Assembly: GCF_900115305.1 (NCBI RefSeq)
Contig: NZ_FOVW01000014.1
Coordinates: forward strand, 1 to 64,000
Length of the DNA stretch: 64,000 nucleotides
Source: Algoriphagus ornithinivorans
GTDB taxonomy: Bacteria; Bacteroidota; Bacteroidia; Cytophagales; Cyclobacteriaceae
Direction: 5' to 3'
Under the pieces are notes generated by a model. The model made no database searches. It was not told where the DNA came from and was given only the letters and a program-made list of their open reading frames with translations. How positions within the stretch are numbered: the first letter of the stretch is position 1; each line of letters begins with the position of its first letter. Shown here piece after piece: positions 51,770-60,852 of this stretch. The position numbers and the translations under genes are program-made.

Positions 51770-52843
51770 TTAATCAATTCCTTTGAAAATTCTGCTCCAT
51801 CTGATCTTATTGAACATGGATTCAAATTGATCTAGGGATAGCCACAAGAACCAAGCTTTGCCGACCACATGATCCTCCGGAGTGAATCCCCAGTATCTAG
51901 AGTCCAAAGAATCATGTCTATTATCTCCCATCATGAAGTAATAGTTTTGGGTGAAAGTGTAGGAGTCTACAGGCTTTCCATCAATAAATAATTGTTCGCC
52001 CCTGATTTCCACCTGATCCAATCCTTCGTAATTTTTGATGGTTGAACCGTAGCGAATCACATTATCTGGAGTCATTTCCATGGTCATTCCCTCTCCTGGA
52101 ATGGTTAAAGGGCCAAATTGATCTCTGTTCCAAGCAAGCTTGGTTTCGTCTGGGAAAATCCCTCTTTCAGCACCAATGCCTCTGATTCGTTTGGTAACAC
52201 TGGTTATCACCGGAGACGATTTAAGTCTTTCAATGACTACATCGGTAGCATGAACTACATATCCTGCACCATCTGTGTAAGCCCAGTAACTGTCAGGGTT
52301 AATTCCATAATCATTGAAAAAGTCCTGATTCAATGGTCTGTTCGTGATGACATCATAAGAATATTGCATCTCTTCCGGATGCATTCCAGGCTCACCATTC
52401 ACATATAAATCGCCGTTTTTAACTTCTATTACATCACCGGGAACACCCACAGCTCTTTTGATATAATTGGTTTTTAAATCATTCGGATATTGAAATTCTA
52501 CCGGATAATTAAAAACTACAACGTCATTTCTTTTTACCTCAGAGAAGCCTGGTAATCTATAATAGGGGAGCTGAATGGCATCAGAATAAGATGGGATTTC
52601 AGTTCCCCAAATTTTCTGATGTGTTAGTGGAACTTGCAAAGGAGTTTTAGGAATTCGGGTTCCATAGTGCATTTTACTTACGAAAAGAAAATCACCAACT
52701 AGTAGGGATTTTTCCATCGAAGCGGTAGGAATAGTAAAAGGTTCCAGTAATAACCAGCGTATTAAGCTTGCTGCAACTACTGCAAATACCAAGGCGTCTA
52801 CCCATTCTCGGGCAGCTGATTTCTTTTGTTTTTTAGTACTCAT
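51770..52843 (-). CDS. lepB: Signal peptidase I
   Basis: A 357-residue type I signal peptidase. One N-terminal membrane helix (WVDALVFAVVAASLIRWLL), catalytic Ser42 in IPTASMEKSLLVGD and general-base Lys129 in NYIKRAVGVPGDVIEVKNGD. The conserved end is YYFMMGDNRHDSLDSRYWGF. It cleaves export signals on the outer face of the inner membrane. The insert at about 145-260 makes it longer than E. coli-like cores, as is common in Bacteroidota. It is last in the parA-parB-DUF5683-dapB-lepB operon. Confidence 0.97.
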   Translation of the reverse strand: MSTKKQKKSAAREWVDALVFAVVAASLIRWLLLEPFTIPTASMEKSLLVGDFLFVSKMHYGTRIPKTPLQVPLTHQKIWGTEIPSYSDAIQLPYYRLPGFSEVKRNDVVVFNYPVEFQYPNDLKTNYIKRAVGVPGDVIEVKNGDLYVNGEPGMHPEEMQYSYDVITNRPLNQDFFNDYGINPDSYWAYTDGAGYVVHATDVVIERLKSSPVITSVTKRIRGIGAERGIFPDETKLAWNRDQFGPLTIPGEGMTMEMTPDNVIRYGSTIKNYEGLDQVEIRGEQLFIDGKPVDSYTFTQNYYFMMGDNRHDSLDSRYWGFTPEDHVVGKAWFLWLSLDQFESMFNKIRWSRIFKGID

Positions 52844-52854
52844 TTTTCATTTGT

Positions 52855-53577
52855 TCAAAAAGACAGAAAGTCGTTCATGGAAAGTACTCCTTTTTTATCC
52901 TTAATCCATTCTGCAACCAAAATCGCACCAAGGGCAAACCCTTGTCTGCTATGGGCAGTATGGCTAATTTCAATGTCATCTATCTCGGACTGATATCTGA
53001 TAATATGTGTCCCGGGAGCAGGGTCAATTCGTTTGGAGACGATAGGTAATTCATTTTCCTTTTCTCCATTTCCTTCCAATAAATACCAGTCTTTTAGACT
53101 GCTGTTATTGTTTAATATCCCTTCTGCCAAGGTAATTGCAGTTCCTGAAGGAGCATCTTTTTTAGCGGTATGATGAATTTCCTCTATGCTGGCTTTATAG
53201 CCAGAGGTTTCATTCATCAGCTTTGCTAAGAATTCATTTACCTTGAAAAACACATTGACACCAATACTGAAATTGGAAGCATAGAAAAAGGTGCCGTTTT
53301 TTTCTTTGGTCATTGCTTCGATGTCAGGCTTTTGAGATAACCAACCTGTAGTGCCTGATACAATAGGAATTCCTTTTTCAAGACACCATTTGATATTTTC
53401 AACAGCAGCTTCAGGTTGACTGAATTCTATAGCAACATCCACGTTAGAGGAGTTGAGCTGATCAAGGTCTTCTCGGTTATCAATGTTTATCTTTCCTGCG
53501 AGGTTATGGCCTCTGGATTCAGCTATTTCTCCGATGAGCTGTCCCATTTTACCATATCCTAGTAATAATATGTTCAT
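52855..53577 (-). CDS. dapB: 4-hydroxy-tetrahydrodipicolinate reductase
   Basis: A 240-residue DapB, the second enzyme of the lysine/diaminopimelate branch. It has the nucleotide fold LLGYGKMGQLIGE, the GTTGW loop, the catalytic EIHHTAKKDAPSGTAITLAE and the C-terminal ISHTAHSRQGFALGA. Short N-terminal Rossmann segment as in the Bacteroidota form. It starts at the base overlapping the DUF5683 stop and precedes lepB by 11 bp. Confidence 0.96.
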   Translation of the reverse strand: MNILLLGYGKMGQLIGEIAESRGHNLAGKINIDNREDLDQLNSSNVDVAIEFSQPEAAVENIKWCLEKGIPIVSGTTGWLSQKPDIEAMTKEKNGTFFYASNFSIGVNVFFKVNEFLAKLMNETSGYKASIEEIHHTAKKDAPSGTAITLAEGILNNNSSLKDWYLLEGNGEKENELPIVSKRIDPAPGTHIIRYQSEIDDIEISHTAHSRQGFALGAILVAEWIKDKKGVLSMNDFLSF

Positions 53578-54191
53578 TATTTGAATTTTAACTTTAAGGT
53601 TATGCCCAAGGATTGATTTTGGGCAGAAAAGGTTTCAAAATGCGGCTCTATTCCCAGGGCCAGATCATCTGAGATATCAAAACCTGATAAATGAGCATCC
53701 ACATTTGCATCTATAATATTCAGTGCATAAATAGCTCCCAATAATAAGATGGTCATATCTCTGTTACTTCTCCAATAATCCACATTTCTAACCAAGGCTT
53801 GTCGGTTCAGATTGGGGAAGATATTTGGTTCACCGTCGTCCAAATTAAACAAAGCTTGACGGAAAACCTGATACCGCTTGTTGTTAAAGTTTATGAAATA
53901 AATATCTGTTATAAAGCCAGCGTATAAAATAGGTACTTTCCAAGCCTTTCCATTATAAACCTGTCCAGCGCCCGGAAGCACAGCCGAAAGTATGGTTGCT
54001 TTTCTAGGGTTTTTTGGAAGAGAAGAAAAATTCGGTCTGTCATTATCCCGCTGATTTTGCTCCTCAGGTTGACCTTGATTCTGGGCACAGAGAGGCTGAA
54101 AAGACAAGGCACTAAAAAGCAAAAGACCCAGGATGATCCATGGGTATTTGAATTTTGTTGGTGAAAAAAAAGCAGGACTTTTCACGGTCAA
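53577..54191 (-). CDS. DUF5683 family envelope protein
   Basis: A 204-residue protein with an export signal (KYPWIILGLLLFSALSFQPL, ending CAQ). The DUF5683 core is NPRKATILSAVLPGAGQVYN followed by GKAWKVPILYAGFITDIYFI, with a further hydrophobic ILLLGAIYALNIIDANVDAH. The family is conserved in Bacteroidota beside parB and dapB and its function is unknown. Overlaps parB by 4 bp and dapB by 1 bp, so expression is tightly linked. Confidence 0.88.
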   Translation of the reverse strand: MTVKSPAFFSPTKFKYPWIILGLLLFSALSFQPLCAQNQGQPEEQNQRDNDRPNFSSLPKNPRKATILSAVLPGAGQVYNGKAWKVPILYAGFITDIYFINFNNKRYQVFRQALFNLDDGEPNIFPNLNRQALVRNVDYWRSNRDMTILLLGAIYALNIIDANVDAHLSGFDISDDLALGIEPHFETFSAQNQSLGITLKLKFK

Positions 54192-55099
54192 ATTATTTCC
54201 AATATTTCCAGAATCCTATTCAGATCGGAAGCAGAGGAAAAAGGAATCTTGATTTCCCCTTTGTTTTTTTCATTGGTTTTGAGATTTACTTTGGTTCCAA
54301 AATGGGAAGCCAATCTCTGCTGTATCTTATTGAGTTCGTATTTACGAACCGGATCTAGATTAGAGCTCTCTTTTTTCTCTGGTTTTCCCTCGTTCAAAGC
54401 TTTTACCAGAGCTTCTACTTTTCTTACGCTAAGCTCCTCGTCAACTGTCTTTTTGAAAATAGCCAGTTGCTTGTCCACATCTTCAATATTGATGAGGGCT
54501 CGGGCATGTCCCATGGAGATTTGTTGATCTCTGATAGCAGCCTGAATCGTAGGCGGTAATTTTAGAAGTCGAAGGTAATTATTTACTGTGGTTCGGTTTT
54601 TACCTACTCTCTCTCCAAGTTGTTCTTGTTTGAGGTCACATTCTGCCAATAGTCTCTGGTAGGAATGAGCAATTTCAAGAGCATTTAGATTTTCCCGCTG
54701 AATGTTTTCAATCAAAGCCATTTCCAGCATTTGCTGATCATTGGCTGTTCTCACATAGGCTGGAACCCTTTCAAGACCTGCAATTTTGGAAGCCTGAAAT
54801 CTTCTTTCTCCGGAAATAAGCTGGTATTCGTCCTGATCCAGTTTACGAACTGTGATAGGCTGAATGATACCTTGAATTTTGATGGATTCTGCCAATTCCG
54901 CTAAAGCCTCCTTATCAAAATAAGTTCTAGGCTGATATGGATTAACTTGAATCTGATCCAAAGGAATTTCAAAAATCCCTGTTTTGATTACTTCTGGTAA
55001 TATTTCCTCGGATTTATTTTTGGCAGGGCTGTCTTCAAGCAAAGCTCCTAAACCCCTTCCGAGGACAGTTTTTTTTCTATTGGGTTTTTGATCAGCCAT
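54188..55099 (-). CDS. parB: Chromosome-partitioning protein ParB
   Basis: A 303-residue ParB/Spo0J. N-terminal KRKTVLGRGLGALLE-like start (RKKTVLGRGLGALLED), the CTPase/arginine motif LISGERRFQASKIAGL with VNPYQPRTYF before it, the helix-turn-helix region EQLGERVGKNRTTVNNYLRL, and the dimerising C terminus (YELNKIQQRLASHFGTKVNL). ParB loads at parS sites near the origin and works with ParA. No parS copy is visible in this window. Confidence 0.97.
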   Translation of the reverse strand: MADQKPNRKKTVLGRGLGALLEDSPAKNKSEEILPEVIKTGIFEIPLDQIQVNPYQPRTYFDKEALAELAESIKIQGIIQPITVRKLDQDEYQLISGERRFQASKIAGLERVPAYVRTANDQQMLEMALIENIQRENLNALEIAHSYQRLLAECDLKQEQLGERVGKNRTTVNNYLRLLKLPPTIQAAIRDQQISMGHARALINIEDVDKQLAIFKKTVDEELSVRKVEALVKALNEGKPEKKESSNLDPVRKYELNKIQQRLASHFGTKVNLKTNEKNKGEIKIPFSSASDLNRILEILEII

Positions 55100-55102
55100 G
55101 GA

Positions 55103-55882
55103 TTAACTTACTTTTTGTAGGCCGTTTTTTTCTGCGATTTCGCTGGCCAGATTTAAATATGCGACTGCTCCCTTACCATCAGCGTCAAACGCTATGGCAG
55201 GCATTCCAAAACTTGGAGCCTCGGAAAGTCTAACGTTTCGAGGGATGATTGTTTCAAAAACCATGTTTTTAAAGTGCAATCTAACTTCTTCAACCACTTG
55301 GTTGGAAAGTCTCAACCTCATATCGTACATGGTAAGCAGTATACCTTCTATTTCCAAATCCGGATTGAGTCGGGTTTGGATGATTTTAATGGTATTCAAT
55401 AATTTCCCCAATCCTTCCAATGCGAAATATTCACATTGCACAGGAATGATCACGGAGTTTGCGGCAGTTAATGCATTGATAGTAATCAATCCCAAGGAAG
55501 GAGAACAGTCAATAATGATGTAATCATAGAGATCTTTCAGCGAAGAAATGACGTGCTTCATTTTTTCTTCCCTGTTGTCCATATTGATCATTTCTACTTC
55601 AGCTCCGACCAAATCAATATGAGAAGGAACCAAGTCCAGGTTTTCAATCTCTGTCTTGATGATGATTTCCTTTACATCGATTCCATCCACCATGCATTCG
55701 TAGATACTAGTACTGATGGATTTAGGATCATGTCCTAAGCCTGAGGTAGTATTTGCCTGCGGATCTGCGTCGATGACCAGGGTCTTATGCTCCAGCACCG
55801 CTAAACTGGCAGCCAAATTCATGGCAGTGGTGGTTTTTCCAACTCCTCCCTTCTGATTGGCAATAGCAATAATTTTTCCCAT
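55103..55882 (-). CDS. parA: Chromosome-partitioning ATPase ParA/Soj
   Basis: A 259-residue Walker-type ATPase. The deviant P-loop KGGVGKTTTAMNLA at about 11-24, VIDADPQANTTSGLG and IIDCSPSLGLITINALTAAN are complete. Binds DNA as an ATP dimer and drives ParB-parS complexes. First gene of the operon; parB follows by 3 bp. The start MGKIIAIANQ is canonical. Confidence 0.97.
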   Translation of the reverse strand: MGKIIAIANQKGGVGKTTTAMNLAASLAVLEHKTLVIDADPQANTTSGLGHDPKSISTSIYECMVDGIDVKEIIIKTEIENLDLVPSHIDLVGAEVEMINMDNREEKMKHVISSLKDLYDYIIIDCSPSLGLITINALTAANSVIIPVQCEYFALEGLGKLLNTIKIIQTRLNPDLEIEGILLTMYDMRLRLSNQVVEEVRLHFKNMVFETIIPRNVRLSEAPSFGMPAIAFDADGKGAVAYLNLASEIAEKNGLQKVS

Positions 55883-56150
55883 GGTTTAGTTTAAAATTTA
55901 ATCTCAATATTAAGCAAATTCCAGTCTTATTTATCCTTGTCTATTGCTTTTTTTAATTAAAGCCCTGTGACAATTGATGTCATTATCTATTTTTAAACCT
56001 TAATAATTGTGGAGCTAATCTTCAGATTTACAAAGATTTAATTATTGGAATAAGTCCTTGGTTTTTGCCTGTTAAATTTTCTTTACTGAATGTATTTCTT
56101 TTGGCTCAGATCAAAACTGATTTTCTCAATCTTGCCATTTTCCAATATAT

Positions 56151-56171
56151 AAAAAAAGGGCCCGAAGGCCC
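56151..56171 (-). terminator. Terminator of yidC
   Basis: GGGCC (56158-56162) pairs with GGCCC (56167-56171) around a TTCG loop (minus strand), followed by seven Ts in the leftward direction. Confidence 0.85.
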
Positions 56172-56175
56172 AATC

Positions 56176-57975
56176 TTATTTCTTTCTGTTGCTATCTGCT
56201 GCCTTCATAGCTTCTTCCAATTTCTGCTGAAATTTAGATTTTTTCTTGTTGGCATTTTTCACCTTGTTCTCTTCTACTTTCTGACGGATTTTTTCATCGT
56301 CTACAAATAGCTTGATCAAGGCTTGCTGTCCAAAGGTTACCACGTTTGATACAAAATAGTAGAAACTCAATCCGGCAGGGTAGGAGTTCAGGATGAACAT
56401 AAACATGACAGGCATGATATATCCCAAGTTTTTCATCGGGCCAGTTGCCGTAGTCAATTGATTGTTGAAGTGCGTATAAACAATTTGAGAAACTGTCATC
56501 AACAATGTAAACAAACTGACATGGGATCCATAAAACGGAATGGTGAATGGCAGCTTGATGAACTCATCGTAGGTTGATAAATCTTTAGCCCAAAGGAAAG
56601 ACTCTTGCCTTAATTCGATTGCATTTGGGAAGAAGAAGAACATCGCAAATAGGAAAGGCATTTGAAGCAAAAGCGGAAGACATCCTGAAATTGGACTTAC
56701 CCCCAATTTCGAGAAAAGCTTCATTTGCTCTTGTTGCATTTTAGTTGGATCATCTCCGTATTTCTCCTTTAATTCATCAATTTCCGGTTTGATCACCCTC
56801 ATTTTGGCCATTCCTATATAAGATTTATAGGTAAGTGGCGATAGGGCTAGTTTGATGAGCAATACGATTAGAATGATAATCACACCATAGTTGTCAAAGA
56901 ACTTCTCCAGAAATTCGAAAAGATTAACGATGATGTATTTATTCACCCAGCTTACAAAAAAGTAGCCCATGTCTACGTTTTTCTCAAAGCCATCGGTTAC
57001 TCGCTTGAGTGTTTTGTATTGATCTGGTCCGAAATAATAACTGAAAGAAGTGGTTCCATTCTCCAGTGGTAGGCTAAAATTAGCCCCCATATTTCTCACG
57101 AAAAGGCTGTCAGAAGGAGTGCTTTGATTTAAATTGACATTCTGAAACTCCTTGTCTGCAATGATTCCTGCAGTGAAAAATCGTTGGCTAAAACCAATCC
57201 ATTTTACAGGTTCAGCAACTGCCTCGGCTTCTGCATCATCGCTCACACCTAGGTTTTCGTAAGACCCAGCAGAGGTGTAATAATTGACTTGCGTTTTTCT
57301 TCTGGACTCAGCCAAGTCTCTTTCATGTGCTCTTACCTGATCTTCCCAGCTAAACTGAACCGCGTTGGAAGTAAATACTCCGGAAAAGCGCTCTATTGCA
57401 AAACTCTTTTCAACCACATAACTACCATCAGTGATGCTATATTTTTGAGTGATTTTTCCGTTGGAAGTTTCAGCACTTAATGTTAGAATGTGAACTGTCT
57501 CACCCTCTTCATTCTGCTGAGTAGATACATTTGGGGTAAAATAAAAGTCGCTTAAATAAACTGGACCTCTATTAGTTTCCAAAGAGAAATCCATTTTAGA
57601 GGATTCCTCATCCAGTAGCTTTAAAGGTTCCTGAGTCCAATTTTTATATTCCTTTAATATAACTTCTTTAATCAGACCACCTTTTGAGGAGATGCTGATG
57701 AAAACTTTATCATTTTCGAGAGTGACTAATTCTTCAGATCCCTGAGTCATACCCGCCAATACTCCAAACTTGGCAACTTTCCCAGCTTCAACGATGCTGT
57801 CATTCTCTGCCAAAACCGGAGTCTCCTCTGGGCTTGCAACTGAAGCGGTGTCAACCGTTTGAACAGCCACTTCGTTTTCTGTCACGGGCACTTCCGGACC
57901 ACTTGCGAAGAAAATGGAATAGATCAGGATTACCGCCGCAAATAGGATCAAACCTGTCGCTTGATTTTTATCCAT
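56176..57975 (-). CDS. yidC: Membrane protein insertase YidC
   Basis: A 599-residue insertase. N-terminal anchor (ATGLILFAAVILIYSIFFAS), then a large periplasmic domain (about 60-350) typical of the Gram-negative form. The conserved insertase core contains LIKLALSPLTYKSYIGMAKM, the region with the hydrophilic-groove Arg/Lys, and MPFLFAMFFFFPNAIELRQE, VMFMFILNSYPAGLSFYYFV. A basic tail (KKKSKFQQKLEEAMKAADSN) binds ribosomes. Inserts proteins alone or with SecYEG. It lies 33 bp after pyrG in the same direction. Confidence 0.98.
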   Translation of the reverse strand: MDKNQATGLILFAAVILIYSIFFASGPEVPVTENEVAVQTVDTASVASPEETPVLAENDSIVEAGKVAKFGVLAGMTQGSEELVTLENDKVFISISSKGGLIKEVILKEYKNWTQEPLKLLDEESSKMDFSLETNRGPVYLSDFYFTPNVSTQQNEEGETVHILTLSAETSNGKITQKYSITDGSYVVEKSFAIERFSGVFTSNAVQFSWEDQVRAHERDLAESRRKTQVNYYTSAGSYENLGVSDDAEAEAVAEPVKWIGFSQRFFTAGIIADKEFQNVNLNQSTPSDSLFVRNMGANFSLPLENGTTSFSYYFGPDQYKTLKRVTDGFEKNVDMGYFFVSWVNKYIIVNLFEFLEKFFDNYGVIIILIVLLIKLALSPLTYKSYIGMAKMRVIKPEIDELKEKYGDDPTKMQQEQMKLFSKLGVSPISGCLPLLLQMPFLFAMFFFFPNAIELRQESFLWAKDLSTYDEFIKLPFTIPFYGSHVSLFTLLMTVSQIVYTHFNNQLTTATGPMKNLGYIMPVMFMFILNSYPAGLSFYYFVSNVVTFGQQALIKLFVDDEKIRQKVEENKVKNANKKKSKFQQKLEEAMKAADSNRKK

Positions 57976-58008
57976 AATTATAATACCTCACTGAGAGGAT
58001 TTAACTAG

Positions 58009-59625
58009 TTATTTTACTTTATGATCAATAGCTGCTTGAATAAACTTGACAAAAAGTGGCTGAGGATTCAAAACAGTACTTTTGTACTCTGGATGAAATT
58101 GAACGCCTACAAACCAAGGATGGTTTTTGATTTCAATTACTTCTACCAATCCGGTTTCAGGATTTTTTCCTGTCGCCTTCATGCCAGCCTCTTCCATTTG
58201 CTCCAAATAGCTATTGTTAAACTCGTATCTATGCCTATGTCTTTCCTGGATTTTAACCTTTCCATAGGCTGAATAGGACTTACTTCCTTTTTTCAGTTCG
58301 CAAGTATACGCCCCTAATCTCATTGTTCCACCCATTTGGTCTATTCTCTTTTGCTCTTCCATCAGAGCAATGACCGGATTTTTCGTTAGAGGGTCCATTT
58401 CAGTGCTGTTTGCATCATCAAGTCCTAAGACATTCCTTGCATACTCGATAACTGCAACTTGCATCCCCAGGCAAATGCCAAAAAATGGGATTTGCTTTTC
58501 TCTGGCATATCTGACGGTCTCCAATTTTCCTTGAAATCCTCTTTCACCAAACCCAGGTGCAACCAAAATTCCATCCAGATTTTTCAGCTTGGACTCAAAA
58601 TTATCCATGTTGATCTCTTCGGATGAAATCAATTTTAAATTGACATGACATTCTATGGAAGCTCCAGCATGAGTAAATGCTTCAATGATTGATTTATAGG
58701 AATCAGGCAGGGAAACATACTTTCCAATCAAACCGATATTTACTTCCTGAGTTGGGTTCTTAAGTTTTCCTAAGAAATCTTTCCAGTTTTCAAGGTCTGT
58801 ATTCTGTTTGCTGGAAAGTTTAAGCTTGGACATGACTCTTTCATCCAGTTTCTCTTTCTTCATCAAAAGAGGAACATCGTAAATGGTGTCAGCATCCATT
58901 GCTTCGATGACATTATTCAACTGAACGTTGCAGAACAAAGCTAATTTTTTCTTGACATCTGATGGAAGGTGATATTCAGTTCTACAAACCAGGATATCCG
59001 GCTGAATACCTGCCTCCAATAATTGCTTAACAGAATGTTGGGTAGGCTTAGTTTTAAGTTCTTTTGCTGCTTTTAGATATGGGATAAGCGTCAAGTGAAT
59101 AACCAAAAAGTTGTTCGGACCCAGATCCCATCTCGCCTGTCTTACTGCTTCTATGAATGGTAGGGACTCTATATCACCTACACAACCCCCAATTTCAGTA
59201 ATGACCACATCGTACTTTCCATCTTCTCCCAGCTTGTAGAAGTTTGACTTGATTTCGTCTGTGATGTGAGGAATTACCTGAACGGTTTTCCCTAAAAATT
59301 CACCTTTTCTTTCCTTGGTGATGACATTGTTATAGATCCTTCCGGTGGTGATATTGTTACTTTGGGAAGTAGGAGTGTTTAAGAACCTTTCGTAATGTCC
59401 AAGATCCAAATCGGTCTCTGCACCATCATCGGTCACATAACACTCTCCATGCTCATAGGGATTGAGGGTCCCTGGATCGATGTTTAGATAAGGATCGAAT
59501 TTTTGGATTGTAACCGTGAAACCTCTCGCTTGAAGTAATTTACCTAATGAGGCAGCGATGATTCCTTTTCCTAGGGAAGAAGTTACTCCTCCGGTAATGA
59601 ATATGTATTTTGTGGGTGAGGCCAT
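58009..59625 (-). CDS. pyrG: CTP synthase
   Basis: A 538-residue CTP synthase, converting UTP and glutamine to CTP. The synthetase half begins KYIFITGGVTSSLGKGIIAA. The glutaminase half (about 290-538) holds the nucleophile Cys in FFGICLGMQVAVIEYARNVL and the HPE of QFHPEYKS. All landmarks intact. The -7 box TAATTTTG is 44 bp upstream. yidC follows, as in many Bacteroidota. Confidence 0.98.
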   Translation of the reverse strand: MASPTKYIFITGGVTSSLGKGIIAASLGKLLQARGFTVTIQKFDPYLNIDPGTLNPYEHGECYVTDDGAETDLDLGHYERFLNTPTSQSNNITTGRIYNNVITKERKGEFLGKTVQVIPHITDEIKSNFYKLGEDGKYDVVITEIGGCVGDIESLPFIEAVRQARWDLGPNNFLVIHLTLIPYLKAAKELKTKPTQHSVKQLLEAGIQPDILVCRTEYHLPSDVKKKLALFCNVQLNNVIEAMDADTIYDVPLLMKKEKLDERVMSKLKLSSKQNTDLENWKDFLGKLKNPTQEVNIGLIGKYVSLPDSYKSIIEAFTHAGASIECHVNLKLISSEEINMDNFESKLKNLDGILVAPGFGERGFQGKLETVRYAREKQIPFFGICLGMQVAVIEYARNVLGLDDANSTEMDPLTKNPVIALMEEQKRIDQMGGTMRLGAYTCELKKGSKSYSAYGKVKIQERHRHRYEFNNSYLEQMEEAGMKATGKNPETGLVEVIEIKNHPWFVGVQFHPEYKSTVLNPQPLFVKFIQAAIDHKVK

Positions 59626-59668
59626 AAGAATGGTGAGAGATGATATTTGATTGGATTCTTATGGGGCT

Positions 59669-59676
59669 CAAAATTA
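59669..59676 (-). promoter_or_regulatory. Promoter -7 box before pyrG
   Basis: On the minus strand this reads TAATTTTG, a full TAnnTTTG match 44 bp before the pyrG ATG. Confidence 0.5.
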
Positions 59677-60198
59677 GGAAAATTATCTGATACCTCTCCG
59701 AGATTTTTGGAATATCATTGAAGGGAATTTCAAAATTTGAAAAAGTCACAGAGTAATCAGAGGATAGTGGAGACGAAAATAATCGGTTTGCTCAAGGATG
59801 ATTTTATATTTTCGCGAACATTTGGGATTAAGGATTTTGAAGAAAATATTTATTGATTTCTTCTTTTAAAAATTAGTCAAATTCATTGGCTTAGCTGATT
59901 GAGATTTTTGGACTTTATTTACTTATCGCTAAATATTGCAGAATAGGGTTATGATTTTTCATACCCATGGAAAATGGAATTATATAATTTTTAATTCAGG
60001 CTTTAGGTTGATCATATTGCTTGATTTTTTATTGAATAATCTGAAAATTTTTAAATTTAAAAAAGAGATTTTAATAAACTAAAACCTTTTATAAGTAAAT
60101 CCAGTATATTAATTTTAATTTTTGAATATTAATTAATCTAAACACATACATAATTTATATATATTGCAAATCGTTTTTAAAATAATAAACTGTCTACT
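59677..60198. other. Long AT-rich divergent spacer
   Basis: About 520 bp between pyrG and the HTH gene. It is AT-rich, with no frame or structured RNA I can support. Long promoter-distal spacers of this type often carry regulatory sites; none is recognised. Confidence 0.5.
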
Positions 60199-60600
60199 AT
60201 GAGAGATTTGATAAAAGAAGCTATTGCTGACCTAAAAAAGAATGAAGGTTTTATTTATGTAACCTCAGAAGGAAAAAAAATAGACCTTCATGAAGCTGCT
60301 GCAAGAGGTATTGCGGTAACTCCAGTGAATCCCAAAGATAATGTGATCAAGAAATTAGAATCTGCCGGTTTATATCTAACTGATGGTAGATTTATGAATG
60401 ATTTGAATGAGCTTGTATCATTAATCAACGGAAGCTCCTCTGGAAAATCAGGTAAAAGAAGAACATTTACTGATGCTGAGAAAAGCAAAATTCTAGAAGA
60501 ATGGAAAAAAGTGGAAGCTGCAGGTAAAAAAACCAAAGCAGCTTTTGCTAGAGAAATTGGTGTAGGTTATCAAACCTTCATCAACTGGTTGAGAGGTTAA
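60199..60600 (+). CDS. Small protein with transposase-like C-terminal helix-turn-helix
   Basis: A 133-residue protein. The N-terminal ~75 residues (LIKEAIADLKKNEGFIYVTS, GKKIDLHEAAARGIAVTPVN, NDLNELVSLINGSSS) are unassigned. A Gly/Ser/Lys linker leads to a C-terminal domain, RTFTDAEKSKILEEWKKVEA then KTKAAFAREIGVGYQTFINW, which reads like the HTH of IS3-type OrfA transposases or of MerR-like DNA binders. It is not a transposase itself (no catalytic part). It probably binds DNA, possibly as a regulator. Strong terminator after the stop. Family not recognised. Confidence 0.68.
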   Translation: MRDLIKEAIADLKKNEGFIYVTSEGKKIDLHEAAARGIAVTPVNPKDNVIKKLESAGLYLTDGRFMNDLNELVSLINGSSSGKSGKRRTFTDAEKSKILEEWKKVEAAGKKTKAAFAREIGVGYQTFINWLRG

Positions 60601-60623
60601 TCTATCAACTCGTAAAAAAATAG

Positions 60624-60648
60624 AAGGGTGGTATTTCCACCCTTTTTT
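60624..60648 (+). terminator. Terminator after the HTH gene
   Basis: AAGGGTGG (60624-60631) pairs with CCACCCTT (60637-60644), and a T-run follows. Confidence 0.85.
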
Positions 60649-60852
60649 ATTTCTTCTAAAAAATACTTATCGAAACAGCTTTTTATTTAAGGTAAGTATG
60701 TTAATACTTTGGTAACTTTCCGCAACCCTATCCCTATTTTTTACCACGAATTTATTATTGGCCGTATACTTTCGCACTAGCTTTGTGTCTTCTTTATAAA
60801 TTAAGATTTTTTGATTTTAACATAAGTTTTCCTCCTCTGATTAGGATACGGC

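Noticed and set aside
59677..60198. Possible non-coding RNA gene in the long AT-rich spacer
   Set aside because: No stable hairpins, promoter-terminator pair or conserved motif was visible.
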